Positions 12,191 to 24,500 of a stretch of 64,000 nucleotides of DNA are shown piece by piece (positions within the stretch are counted from its first letter, which is position 1; the number at the start of each line of letters is the position of its first letter). Origin of the DNA: Hepsetus odoe (lineage: Eukaryota; Chordata; Actinopteri; Characiformes; Hepsetidae); contig CM029384.1 in NCBI GenBank assembly GCA_017165825.1, forward strand, positions 15,780,747 through 15,844,746, given 5' to 3'. The position numbers and the translations under genes were made by a program. The notes under the pieces are model-generated. The model had not been told where the DNA came from. It saw only the letters and a program-made list of their open reading frames with translations, and made no database searches.

Positions 12191-12789
12191 CAGTAGTAGA
12201 AGTAGGCCTGTGGGCAGTGGCACTGTAGTTCAAACACGCCTGATCTGCAAATGAGTCCTGACATGCACTGCTATTCTGACTCATGGATTTCAGAAGAGCA
12301 AGGCCACCTGGCCCTCGACTAGAGAAGACACAGGAGAACAGAGAGCATGAGTTGAGAGTGTTTCATTGGTCCTGTGGATGATGCAAGTCAACATAGGCTC
12401 AGTGAGAAGAGTGAAGCTGCAAGGGGCCACACAGGCACAAATACAAGTATGTTCAGCGAGGCTTACATGATTGTGCGCATGTGTACTGGCAAAATGAAGT
12501 TTTTTGCTTCTGTTTGTTCTTGAAAAATAGATTGTAATCGCATACCGTATGTCTGTTATAACACAACGGTAGGGATTTGACAACTGAGAATAGCATTACC
12601 ACAATGGATTATATCAAAATATGCTTTTCTGAATAAACCACAGTATGGTCGATTCAGGCTCCCGAGTAACATCTGCAGCGGAAAACTAAAAAGCAGACAA
12701 AATAGACAGGATTTACTCGAGTGCAAAAATACATGGCCATTCTGCAGTATGACTACCCTTAAGAAGGACTTATAAATGGTTTAAAATGT

Positions 12790-12985
12790 ATGAACATTTA
12801 CTCATTTAGCGGTCATTTTTATCCAAAGCGACTTACAAGTAAGGATTAACATTTAATCTACAGTGCAGTAAGAGCTAAGGCTGAGCATTAAGTGCTAGTA
12901 ATTTAGAAGTGCAGTGTTTATAAACAGTTATTAGGTCATTAACAATTTACAGATCATTAAAAAGCACTTAAATATAAAAAACATA
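12790..12985 (+). repeat. Common fish interspersed repeat
   Basis: The motif 'TTATCCAAAGCGACTTACAA' followed by 'CAGTGCAGTAAGAGCTAAGG' and 'GTGCTAGTAATTTAGAAGTG' is a wording I know from a very abundant fish repeat. The family name is not asserted. Confidence 0.7.
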
Positions 12986-13827
12986 TCAGTGCATTTATAC
13001 TGGTGAGTTTAATCAGATGTTTTTCAGCTAAACTAGCTTTCTGTTGCCCTTTTTGTCAGTGTCATAACTGCTCATTTTAATGTTCTTTAATGTGCTTGGT
13101 CTAACAAATTATCATTAATGAAATCATTTTCAACCACTTATAAATCCTATGAATAATTATTTGTAGTAGAAAAAATTTGGAAGCAATATTTACGTTGTAA
13201 AAACTAGAGAAATGAGTCAGTGATGAGATTTCATAGCTAATAAGGAGAGGGTTTGCAAACTGAAGGGATTAATGATTAAGTTAATGGAAAGGATGGTGTA
13301 TAGAAGGCTTTTACCATTGTTCCTAAATGATTTATTGTTATTTATAATATCAAAATAAGTGGTAGCAAATCTAATACATTAGTGACCTACAGTAGCTCGC
13401 CTCAGTAGCTTTTTCAGCTTCAGGAACAGCATCAAAGCAGTGATCATGTATATTTACCAGAAAAGGAGTCTTTTGGTTGTGATCTCACACCCATAATGCT
13501 TCTCTTTGCATATAACCTGGCAAGGTCGTTCTATAGCTCTATTTTAAACAGTTTTGTTGGAGATATTTCATGATTTCGGAAAGAAGTGATTGCATAGTAG
13601 CAAACAGCTGAACAGATCTTATCAGCTTCACAAAAACGTATTCATATGCTGATTCTCATATTTGATAAATGACTCACTTATCAGTATCATTTCTTTTGTT
13701 CAGACTTCCAGTTGTATGGTATCACCATGCCGTTTCTCAATTTGACCAGAATGTTGGGCCAGAAAAGAGAAATCTGCAGTCGCACGGTCAACAAATGCAG
13801 TTTCACTGGCCTGTCTCTTCCATTCCA

Positions 13828-13830
<3 letters not shown>

Positions 13831-13865
<35 letters not shown>
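13831..13865. repeat. Poly-T tract (about 35 T)
   Basis: Pure T run of about 35 bases, the longest homopolymer in the window. Confidence 0.95.
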
Positions 13866-13868
<3 letters not shown>

Positions 13869-14180
13869 CATATGGCAACTTTCTAATCTCTGAAACATTG
13901 CTACTCGGCTGAAGTGTATGTTCTGTTCAGTATGTATGTGTGTACATATGTAGCAGGTGCTTATTTATGTTTTCAGAACTTCTGGCTTTTAAGCAGAAAT
14001 GTCTAAATATCTATGAAATATGAAAATGCACACTTGGTTGCAATTTTTATTTAATTCATAAAAATTGATGTTACTGGTTAATATATTTCATGAATAATTT
14101 CATGAAATTGTCATCTTCAGTCCCCTCTTGCTTCCACATTTCGTTAGAGGCTAGTAGAGCCCTGGAGGTTTAGTTATCAC

Positions 14181-15190
14181 GTCAAGTCAGGTCAACTTGA
14201 TTTATATAGCGCTTTTTACAACTGTTGTTGTCACAAAGCAGCTTTACAGAAACTGGTTCCGAGCCCCAATTGGGTAAGCCGAGGGCAACAGCTTTACAGA
14301 AACTGGTTCCGAGCCCCAATTGGGTAAGCCGAGGGCAACAGAGGCAAGGAAAAACTCCCTAAAACAATAAAAGAATAAAAGAGTCCATTTGTGTCTGTAG
14401 TTGGAAGTTCAGCGAGCTCATAGTGGTGGCTCTGCCCGAGTGGGTGAAGATTTTGCTAATTTTTATGACAGCAGCTCATCCAGATGATCCACTCTGATGT
14501 AGCTGATCTTCAGTTCAGGTGAGAAGAGAAATCTGATGACAATAGTTTTGTCAGCTCTGTTGAGTAGCTCGAATGGAGTTCGGTAACCCTCACGGTGATT
14601 GATGGGCTTGCTTTCCGGAAATACCTAAGCTGTCCACCATACAGGTGGTGGACAGCCGTGCATCTCAAATAGAGAGAAAGTAATTAGATTAATTTTTTTA
14701 GATCTATAACTCATACTGTGCAAACCTTTAATTTATAGGGTGCAGAATTGTGACAGCCTGACTAGAGAAGACAGATCTGGGGGTTTTACAACACAAGAGC
14801 ACCCTGAGACACTGGCATCCCCTCACCACCGTCAGCAAACCTGAGTGATCACGTCAGAGTGGTGGGCCGGGAGTAATTCTCTGTATCTGTGAACCCCTGG
14901 ATCTGCACCTTTTAACTCATAGGAAAATGAATTACTAAAAGCCTGACTAAACAAGTAGGTTTTTAAGCCTTGGCTTAAATACTGAGTGTGTGTCTGAGTC
15001 CGGGACAGCAGCTGGAAGACTGTTCCAGAGATGGGGGGCTTTGAATGAAAAGGCTCTTCCCCTGTTGTTAATTTCCAAATTCTGGGAACTGTTAGAAAGC
15101 CAGCTCAGATAGATGCTCTGGTGCGAGGCCGTTTAGGGTTTTGTAAATTAGTAGTAAAATTTTATAGTCAATGCGGAATTTCAGATAGTA
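14181..15190 (+). repeat. Composite fish interspersed repeat (left part)
   Basis: It opens CACGTCAAGTCAGGTCAACT then TTTATATAGCGCTTTTTACA, a well-known fish repeat start. It continues with GGCAAGGAAAAACTCCCT, a block about three-quarters of the way in reading GGAAGACTGTTCCAGAGATG, and GGCCGTTTAGGGTTTTGTAA. A minus-strand frame gives DYKILLLIYKTLNGLAPEHL, similar to a peptide seen at the end of fish LINE reverse-transcriptase ORFs. The element is interrupted by a SINE at 15191 and resumes near 15472. Confidence 0.75.
14241..14340. repeat. Exact 50-bp tandem duplication
   Basis: Bases 14241-14290 and 14291-14340 are identical, both running from GCTTTACAGAAACTGG to GAGGGCAACA. The duplication is inside the composite repeat and has no differences, so it is recent or an assembly artefact. 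Confidence 0.95.
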
Positions 15191-15463
15191 AAGTGACAGT
15201 GAAAAAGTGAAAGTGACAACCCTTGTCATTGCGAGGTCACAGCACTGCACACGTGAACCACAATGAAATTGGACCTCTGCATTTAACCTATTCACTCAAA
15301 CACCGTGCAGCAGTGGGCAGCTGTTGAAAGCGCCCGCGGAGCAGTGACGGGGACGGTACCCTTGCTCAAGGGTACCTCAGGGCAACCTACTTGTGAGGGA
15401 ACTGAAGCCACAATCTTCCAATGCGGGGACAACTCCCTAACCCCTAGGCCACCGCTGCCCGGT
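15191..15463 (-). repeat. SINE-like repeat family B, nested insertion
   Basis: It is the reverse orientation of the 7713 copy, ending CCCTAGGCCACCGCTGCCC, the complement of the GGGCAGCGGTGG head. It splits the composite repeat, whose text resumes after it with 'CGGACTAATGTGATCAGGTT'. The 8-mer AGATAGTA at 15183-15190 is repeated at 15472-15479, consistent with a target-site duplication. Confidence 0.85.
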
Positions 15464-15471
15464 GTAGTAGT

Positions 15472-15535
15472 AGATAGTATATATAATGGATAATAGATAA
15501 TATCGGACTAATGTGATCAGGTTTTCTAGATCGCT
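15472..15535 (+). repeat. Composite repeat (right part after SINE)
   Basis: After the SINE the host repeat continues with ATATCGGACTAATGTGATCA and GGTTTTCTAGATCG, wording expected shortly after the point of interruption. The end is approximate. Confidence 0.65.
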
Positions 15536-16957
15536 TCTCAACATGTTTGCGTCTGAGGTGACTGTTCGATTAAATCGTCCCTCAAGAGAGTTTCATAACC
15601 CTGAGAGAAATACATTTCATCATGTCAATTTATCAATCAACTCAGTCTTTAGAAACGTCATTCCCAGTTTGTCTTTTTTTTCCAAAAATGCACACAAAGG
15701 CTACTAAAATATTAGTTCACCTTTTGTGGGGAATGGTCCTCCTGATAATCACTAAAAACTTACTTGATTATTTTGTTAACTGGGAACTTAGGTACTCTTT
15801 TTTTCCTGCACTGTTGCTAAATGCATCTGCTGGATGTAGCATGTACTCGGTTATTCCAAGTTCACATCCTTCTCAAGCAGATAAACCCCATTATCTACTC
15901 ATCACCTCTGTGATCCAGCTCTGACCCCTTCGTTACCCCTCCTCTCTCTGTGGCAGACCGGTGCTAAGCCTGTGGTTGATCCATGTGTTGTCATGCTCTC
16001 AAGTCTGTCACTGCCTTCTTTTTTGAGCCACAGGAATGATGACTAAGCATTTCTGGTGGCGATGGAACGAGATAACGCTGATGTTCTCCACATTAGGATG
16101 GATCTGGTGTGTGTGTTAAGGGGCTGTGGTAAGATGGAGGCAGATTGATGAGTGTATAAGACTAGGGCAGATTCCCAGAAAGGAAAAAAAAATTTACTTC
16201 CTGTATCGCAGGAAGCAACACAAGATAACATTCCAGCATCCTGCATGAAAAAAGCTTCAGAACTGCTATCCATCTACCCCCACCACCCCTTTCTCTCTCT
16301 TCTCTGAACAATAGCACCTTATACAGCGTGTTACTTTCATCCCCTCTGTTAGATAGCACTCCTACTAACCACCCCAAAGCAGAACTGTCCTTTCCCAATC
16401 CTTCCTTTTTCTTCCTAATTCCAACTTTTTTGACTGTAGCCACATGGCACACGCTAGCTCAAGGGTAGCGCAGCAAAAACAGAAAGTAGTTTGTTCCAGT
16501 ATTGCTGCCCCCACCCCCCCCACCCAAAACCCCTTTTTTTTGTGCAGGAGCGGAGCTTAACAGCGTCAGGTCTGCTTTAATTACACCGCTCTGTGCATGA
16601 AAGCCCTTTTTTTCTCTCTTAGCCACAAACTGCCTTTTGTGTTTTGTAGTCTGTTCAAGGATTTCTAAAGGACGCGCTGGCATGCACAGGCCCTGGTGAG
16701 AGAAGTAGTGGTAGTGATGGTGGTGGAGGGGGGGTATTGAACTGTTATTGTTTGAAAGGCATGTAAGCGGCCTTCACAGCACCGGAGCCACTGCCGAGAA
16801 CAAATGAGAGAAAGCAAGGGAGGAGAAAAGAAAGAAAGCAAGCTTTAAAGAGGCACAAACCCAATCTCTACTTCACATCCAGCTATCAGAAGCTGTGCCA
16901 GAGGAGAAATGAAGCAAACCTCTAAATTTCCCTCCCAGCACCCTTTGCTTGCTCATG

Positions 16958-16958
<1 letters not shown>

Positions 16959-16998
<40 letters not shown>

Positions 16999-17030
16999 TC
17001 TGTCTCTCTCTCTCTCTCTCTGTGTCTCTC
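16959..17030. repeat. (CT)n microsatellite
   Basis: A CT run broken by a few TGTC units, about 70 bp. Reading frames across it give long Leu-Ser or Arg-Glu repeats that are not genes. Confidence 0.95.
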
Positions 17031-17597
17031 ATGTCTCCCTCTCCCGCTTGGGCACCTCTTTTTCTCTCGTCCTTTGTCATTTGACAAATACAAACATCAG
17101 ACATTACAGTTGTCCCAAGCGGCATACAGCTGTTGTTATGGTAGCGGTATAGAATAGCAACAGACCACCTTCATGCTTGTCCTTCGATCCACAAACGCTT
17201 TCAAAGCACTTCCTATCTTTCTCATCCATGCTCTATTGGCACCATTGTCACCTTCATCCATTTATCTTTCTTACGACCAAGCAGCAGCAGAGCCATGACA
17301 GAATGAAGTGGTGGGGATGCAGTAACTTCCCTTAATTTAGCAGCAGAGATACTGTCCCGCTCAACAACATTGCCGTGTGGGTGTGTGTGTGCGCGCGCAT
17401 GTGTGTGTTGGACCTCTGGGCCACAGCACTGGAGCCTTTTCTATAGTTTTGAAGTAGTTTCAGTCGTTGTCATTAAAGGACCTCTTTAATCTGTAGCTTG
17501 GAAACTTCTTTGAGCAGCCATGCTGCAAATAGAAATTCCACATGAAGAGCAGTCTAGTGCTAACAAAACATGGACGGGGGTTTAAAAGGACCACAAG

Positions 17598-17600
<3 letters not shown>

Positions 17601-17631
<31 letters not shown>
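17601..17631. repeat. Poly-T tract (about 31 T)
   Basis: Homopolymer followed by a C/T-rich stretch to about 17700. Confidence 0.95.
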
Positions 17632-19692
17632 CCCCCTCCTTTTTCTTCTGCTCTCCTTCTCACTCTTTCTTCCTCTGGATTTTCTCTACTCTTACATCTC
17701 TTCCGCAACCTCTCCTCTACCCGAGGGAAAACATACTTGCCTTATCTTTAAAGGAGGACCACCCAGGAATGACGATTTGGATCTCACCTGTGCGTGTTGG
17801 TGAGAGAGCAAGAGCATTAGTATGTGTGTGTGCATAAGCATTACTGCTGTGTGCGGGAGGTGTCGGCAAGACCTTAAAAATTGCATAGTTGGCATCGTAG
17901 CATTCCTGCAGATCAGTGCATGTGGGGGAATATCTGTGTTGTGTGTCTGTGCGTGTGTTTGCTTTAGTAAGTTTCAGGGGATAATCAGTTGTGAAAGAAA
18001 ACCACTTTTGGAGAAAGGGCAAGAATAAATCCCACTGCACTGCTTCACTACTCTCTCTCGCTCTCTCTCTCCTGTATTTCTCTGCCTCTCTCTCACAAAC
18101 CATGCATCTCCCCACCCTACCCCCTCCAGGAAATCAAATGTTCCACATTTGCTGCCTGTTGAGATCGATCCCACACTGGCCGCCTGATAAAGAGCATATC
18201 ACCCTGGCCATCTGGACCCTGTTTGGAGAGATTCTCCATAGCAAATCCCCCGTTCACGCCGAGAGGAACAACAGCTGCATGGCTTCAGCACCTTTTCCCT
18301 GCCCATCCCGGGAAAGTTGATTGGGTGGACAAAAACACTGTAGCTCTACCTAGGTTGTATCCAGGACCAACAAGCTGATTCTGAATTGTTAAGACCCTTG
18401 GGCTCTACTTTAAAGCTTTTTGCAGAGGGCTTGTCAGTGCAGGCCAGAGACTAGCAAGACCTGATAAGTCTAATAGACTAGTGTAGACTGCTAATCCACT
18501 TTAAGAGCTCCTGTCAGTCTTGTTGACTTCTCTCAAGGTTCTGCAAAAGGCCCCCTCTCACATTTCTGAACAGTGGCAGATGAAACACTCTAATTCAGAA
18601 GGGTTAGAGATAACCCACCATGAGTCATCAGAACTCTGCTTCTGCGTGTTGGGGATGGCGTGCCTCTTTATGATGAGGACAGAGCTATTCTCCCATCCCC
18701 TCTAAGCCTTGGGCTGACTAGATGTAGCTTCAGTAATCCAATGGGAACCACATGAAAGAATTCCGACTGACGACTGTCAGCGTGCTTCCAGGAAGCAGTG
18801 CTGCACCAGCACTGTGTCACACTTCTGGGACTTGCCCGTCACTGTGGGTCCTGATATACTGCCGGTTATTGCCATTCTTCTAAGGTTAGCATGCCTGAAC
18901 CCAAGGGGGTCATGGTGAAGCTAGGAACAACCCCAAGGGGAGATACAGCAAAGGTGAAGCAGACTTTAAGACCATTACATTGCACTTCATCAACCCTGAC
19001 CTCTTAAGCATGACCCACTGGCCTACCAAACCGGGATAGGTTTTTGCTCAGGGGCCCAACGGAGATGATGACTTCTGACGGCCTTTTGACATGTGTCCTT
19101 TAAAGTTCACATTTAAAAACCCAATTTGGATTCATGTGCTGAATTGAAATCTGTGCATGATACAAGATTACTTAAACAAAATATTTAAGTAAAAAAGATT
19201 GCTTTGAGGATGAGCAAACGCATCACATCCATCTGCATGTCTCATGTCCTGTGCATTATGTTTTTCATTATAGCTTTAGTTAGTTAGTCATGACATACAG
19301 CAGCTCTGTGCAGGCTTTAGATCAAAGTAAGCTGCAGAAATAATTGAATCTATGAAGCCCAGACATTCAGGGACACTGAAAATTGCATCAGGGCTAACAT
19401 GTCACCATTTTAATAAATAGTCGGTTTTAAGAAAAATGTTGAGGACTGATTGTTAATTAGATTATTTTATGATTGGCTGTTTATTATTAGCTACAAAAGG
19501 CTGGTGGAATTTCTTTTTGGTGTAGTTTGTTACACTCTCCAGCAAAGACATAAAGGCCTCTTCGAGAGTATTGAAAGAAGTATAGCCAGTTCATTTGTTT
19601 TTGTCGTGGACTGAAGACAAAGCTTAGGATCTGTTAAATTACATCAAAAATACACCTTTCAAATCAGACCACCCAGAAGGTCAAATGAGCAA

Positions 19693-20880
19693 AAGTGTTG
19701 GAGCAGAAAGTTTCGAAGTACGGCCAGTAACACTTAATATTTGGTTACAAATCCCTTGCTTGCAATAACTAAATCAAGCTTGTGACTCATTGACTTCAGA
19801 AAATCTTTGGTTGGCCTATGGTTTTCTAGACATACACAACAGCATTTTTGGCAGTTTGTGTCTTCAGTCTCCTCTTCAGGAGATGCATTGTGTGACAGTG
19901 TATTTTGCATCCTTTTGCTGCATGATTCCTCGTGATCAGATTGGATGCATTTTTGTAAATTGTTTTTCAAGACTTCAGAATTCATCCTCCTGCTACCATT
20001 TTGAGTTACAACATCAATGAAAATTATTCCAGAAACAGCCATAGCAAGCCATGACACTACCTCACCTGTGCTTCACAGATGAGCTTATATTTTGGATCAT
20101 GTGCACATCCTTTCTTTTTATTCATTTTGGCCTTTCCATCACTTAATCTTTGACTCATCAGAACATAAAAACTTTTCCCGGAACCTTCTGATTCTTACTG
20201 CTGATGAATGGTTTGCATCTGGTGTTATGACCTGTTTCTGCTCTTAAAGCCTTTTTTTTTTTTTTTTAATAACAGCATGCTGTGCACAGTGGAAGTTGTT
20301 CATGATGTTCCATACTTCTGTTTTGGTTTTTTTTTTGTTTTTTCTGTCACTCTCACAATCTGTCATCAGATGTTGTTTTCCTTACCCGACCGGTTTAGTG
20401 CCTGTTGCACAGTATACCAATGGTTGCCTTCTTTTCAGGACATTCTAAAAAGTTTTTCTGACCATGCTTAACATTTGTGAAATGCTTCTAAAAGTTTTTC
20501 CCTCTCTTCTCAGCTACAAAATGTCATGCTTATCCCTCATAGACAGCTGTCTGGTCTTCATGTTATTTCCTTATTAACAATAACTTTTAAAAACCATAAA
20601 TAAAATGTATGAAATCTTTTACTCCCTCAGAAAAACTGGGTGGTCAGATACGAAAGGTGGTATGCTTTAAGGAATTTAACATATCTAGATGCTTTTATTG
20701 CAAAATAAAAGCTGAAAATCTGATCAGTCATCTCACTCATCTTGTTATTTGATGATGAATATAAGATGAGATAGCAAAAACAAATGAATTGGTATTTCTT
20801 TTCTAATACTTTTGACTGGACTTTAGATGGAACAGTTTTCAATGCACAATTACAACAAAAATACATTATACACAGCCATA
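19693..20880 (-). mobile_element. Tc1-like DNA transposon relic, family 2
   Basis: The minus strand at 19734-20057 reads like the end of a Tc1-like transposase: SWLAMAVSGIIFIDVVTQNG near its start, then MNSEVLKN, and finally MSHKLDLVIASKGFVTKY, close to the usual C-terminus. The catalytic DDE block between them is largely deleted. The region to the right has further family text (CATAGACAGCTGTCTGGTCT; a block after 20690 with AAAGCTGAAAATCTGATC). It is inactive. Confidence 0.75.
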
Positions 20881-21500
20881 TACTCTAATCTCAAAATGGC
20901 ACTGTTAGTGCCAGTCATGGATATTGCAAGTCATTCCAGCTTCCATTCTGAACACCTAGACTATCTCAAAAAATAGGCGCAGTATGCTAATCAGTTCCAG
21001 TGCCCTCATCGTCACAAAGTCGTATAGCCATATGGGATCTGCTTTTTGTGAAGCTTAATCAAAACCGAAGTATAGAGATGCATGCTAGAAACATCTGGTT
21101 CAAAGTGCCAGGCAGGAACTGCGCCTTTCTTTCCACTGCTATTAGTTTCAGGCACGGGGCTTTGGAGAAAAAAAAAAAAAAAATTGATCTGAATTTCTGT
21201 TGTTTGGCTCATCAATTTTAGATTAAATGTTTTTGTTCAGGGAAAAGGTAGATGTGCTTAAGTGTGAAGAGCCCCATCGACATTGTGAAATTAGTAGATG
21301 GATTTCTCATTTGCTGAAGTCTGACATATTTGAGATATACATTTTTTGCTGTCCTTCACATTGAAACACTTCATAAATTATTGACAGATATGATAAAGGC
21401 TTTTCATCGAATCATGGTCCCTTGACTGTAGTCACATCTGTCTTCTTCCCTCTCTCCCCTTTTCCCTCTCTCCCAACCTTTCCCAATTGTCTCCCTGCAG

Positions 21501-21590
21501 GTTCTACAGGAGCGGGTGGAGACCTTGCAGAGGCAAATTCATGCTACTGATAAAAAGCTGATGACCCGGGAGCTGGAGACTCAGGAGCAG
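21501..21590 (+). CDS. CEP112: CEP112 coding exon
   Basis: A 90-bp phase 0-0 exon, with acceptor CTCCCTGCAG and donor CAG|GTATAG, encodes VLQERVETLQRQIHATDKKL and ten further residues ending in ETQEQ. It is coiled-coil in character (heptad Leu/Val, charged, no Pro or Gly) and continues the frame of the exon at 4205-4354. The exon stands out as stop-free, balanced-composition sequence between long pyrimidine-rich and AT-rich introns. Confidence 0.88.
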
Positions 21591-24500
21591 GTATAGTTAA
21601 TATTGGAACTCTGATAGATCTTAGAGCTTAGTGGGGCCCCCAGCTCCTTCAGGGCCAGACAAGAGCTGAATCTTCCCACTCAGTCACTGATACGCAACCC
21701 ACGTGCATTCCCAAAATTCCTGGAGATCCGGCTTCAAGAGCCAGTGCCCCGGGCCAGGAATGCCTGCCCCAGCTTAAGAGGAAAAGCTGGGTTAATAACA
21801 GGGCTGCTTTGACCTTGACACACGGGCTGGGAGTCTGGGGAATAATTAGTGAAGACCTGCATCTTGGTCTCTTGAGAGACACATTTTGTCGTGTGAAACC
21901 ACCAGTGACCTTGATTCTGTACTTTAGACAAGTAGAGCAAGGTTCTGGAAAAGGCTGGAGCATCTGCTAATCGAGAGCCTGGCTCCCTCTTTGCAGCAGC
22001 TGCAGCGAATTGGCACCTTCTTGCTCGGATGAGCTCCAAAAATTCCTTTTATCTAAAGGAACACTAATAGATCACTGGCTTTGACTGAGCAAGTTATGGA
22101 AAGTGTCGTCTAGACACTAGACAATTAGGATCAGCACTCAGTTGACTAGACTGACTCTTGTGTGTGCGTGTTTATTTGGGAGCGTGAAGAAGGAGACCCA
22201 AAGGGTTATTTCAAAGCTTGAGCTTGAAACAGCCACCTCTTATTGTGTAGTCAATAAGAAAAGGCTGCCACGAAGTTGTTACACAAGGATCGATGGCTCA
22301 GTGTCTTTCAGTTGGGAGTGTTTGCATGCGTTCATAACTGGTGTTTACTCTTGTGTCTGCCATTTGATGAGTGAGCACCCCACCAACAATGATATGACAA
22401 GGGAGACCCTCCTTTCCAGTGCTCCTTTAGAGGAGAGCCTGCAGAGCACATCTACTCCCACCTCATAAACCCGCATACCAGTACCCAGCCTTCCCCAGGT
22501 CAAGTCTCACAATCTGTGTGTGTTTGTGCATGTGTGCACGTATATACGCACATACGTGTGTGGAAACAAAAATGTAAAAGAGGCCTAGTCTTTCTTTTCT
22601 GTGCCGTGATATTGCCCCAGTTTATCTTCCAAGACATGTCTTTGTAATATGATCCTCAGCATGAAAAAACAGCCCTCTTTCTGCCCAGACTTCAAACAGA
22701 TGTTCTTCCAGAGAGGCTCTTCCAGGCCCCTCTGCGCCTGCTTGGCATTAAATATCAGCAACGACCGCATATAGTACTGCTCAGTCTTCCCTGCTATGCT
22801 GGATGAAGAGATTAGTGCAGCAAGGTGAAAGCCTTCCTCTGAGCTTTCGCTTCTCTATGATGAGTGGGTAGTGTTATGTTCTTAATTGGTAGGATTTGAC
22901 ATGTTAACTGAAGCGCTTGGTTGCAGAGGAGTTTTCTGTTAGTAAAGAGATAAACTTTTACACTGTTCAACAAGATGTTGGTTTGTTAAAATGGGCTTTT
23001 TTCCTGAAAAGGTGGATATGGCACAGAGCCTAGCCAGGTGTTAGTATTGGGCCAATATCAGCAGAAGATGAGTCTCAAAAAATGGCTCAAATTTTGTAAC
23101 TAATGTAGCCTAAAATACTGTGTCAGACAAAAGGCACAGTGCAGTATAAATGTGCACTTATAGATACAACATAGCCCTTTAGATACCATTTTTGATCCAG
23201 GGGAAGGGGTTATAGTTTGTATGTTTTCATGAACTAATGTTATTTATTAGAACAGTGAAACCGAAAGCTTAGAATCGGATGGGCTGTACAGCCTGTATCT
23301 TATATATATACAGTACTGTGCAAAAGTTTTAGGCAGGTGTGGAAAAAATGCTGTAAACAAACAATGCTTTCAGAAATGGAAGTGTTAATCATTTATTTTC
23401 ATCAATCAACAAAATGCAGTGAATGAACAAAAGAGAAATCTAAATCAAATCAGTATTTGGTGTGACCACCCTTTGCCTTCAAAACAGCATCAGTTCTTCT
23501 AGGTACACTTGCACACAGTTTTTGAAGGTACTCGGCTGGTAAGTTCATAACAGGCTGGTAAGGCAAACATCTTGGAGAACTAACCACAGATCTTCTGTGG
23601 ATGTAGCTTCCTCACATCCTTCTGTCTGTTCATGTAATCCAGACACACTGGATGATGTTGAGATCAGGGCTCTGTGGGGGCCAGAAGAACTGATGCTGCG
23701 TTAAAGGCAAAAGGTAGTTACACCAGATATTGATTTGATTTAGATATTTCTTTTGTTCGCTCACTTTGCATTTTGTAAATTGATAAAAATAAGCAATCAT
23801 TATTTTTATTTCTGAAAGCATTCTTTGTTTACAGCATTTTTTTCACACTGGCCTTGCACAGTACTGTATACATATGTGTATATATATTTTATTTATTATT
23901 TTCTGGACTAAATTATAAATATGTATTACTGTTGTTTCTGACTATCAATCATCTATAGCTACGATAAAAGGAAATTTTTATTTAGAGGCTTCTTAAGTAA
24001 GACTAATTGTGTATTATATGCTGCTTAAAAAAAATAATAATTTTTGAAAATATTCAAAGGTGACAAAAGGATAAACATTGTTCATCTGCTGAAAATAATG
24101 AATGTTCAATGCTTCATTCTCGTCAATGTCTCTGCTAGTTGCACAAATTCTCTGCATGAACAAGTCACCCTTTCTTTGTTTATTATAACTGGCAATAATG
24201 CATAATTAAAATGAATGATTTTGTTAAAACCATGTTAACTAGGCTTTTCTAAATATATGAGAACAAACTGTAATTTTGTTCAAATGTAAGAACTAGAAAG
24301 AGTAAAAAGTCCAAAAGTAAAATAGGTAGAGAAACCTGAAAATTCCACTTAAGTACTGTAACTTACTTTCCTAAGTTGTACTTAAGTACTTTGTTACTTC
24401 CTGTGTTTTCCATAATTGAACCTGACATCAGTAAGGTACACCGCTTTCCCTCATAAATCTAAAGCCTCACCTGAGATCATTCTGACTTATTCTGAGCATC

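Larger units (their letters stand above)
4355..21500 (+). other. CEP112: CEP112 intron of about 17.1 kb
   Basis: The intron has a GTGAAG donor and a CTCCCTGCAG acceptor. It holds Tc1-like transposon relics (4440-4930, 10335-10800, 10793-11060, 19693-20880), four SINE-like copies of family B (5404-5615, 7307-7550, 7713-7950, 15191-15463), the composite repeat at 14181-15190 and a common fish repeat at 12790-12985. It also holds long poly-T tracts, CT, TA and TG microsatellites, and unique blocks such as 6290-6510 that resemble conserved non-coding DNA. No coding exon was found inside it. Confidence 0.75.

Noticed and set aside
16909..17157. Leu-Ser and Arg-Glu repeat proteins over 16950-17030
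   Set aside because: Translation of a (CT)n microsatellite in both directions.
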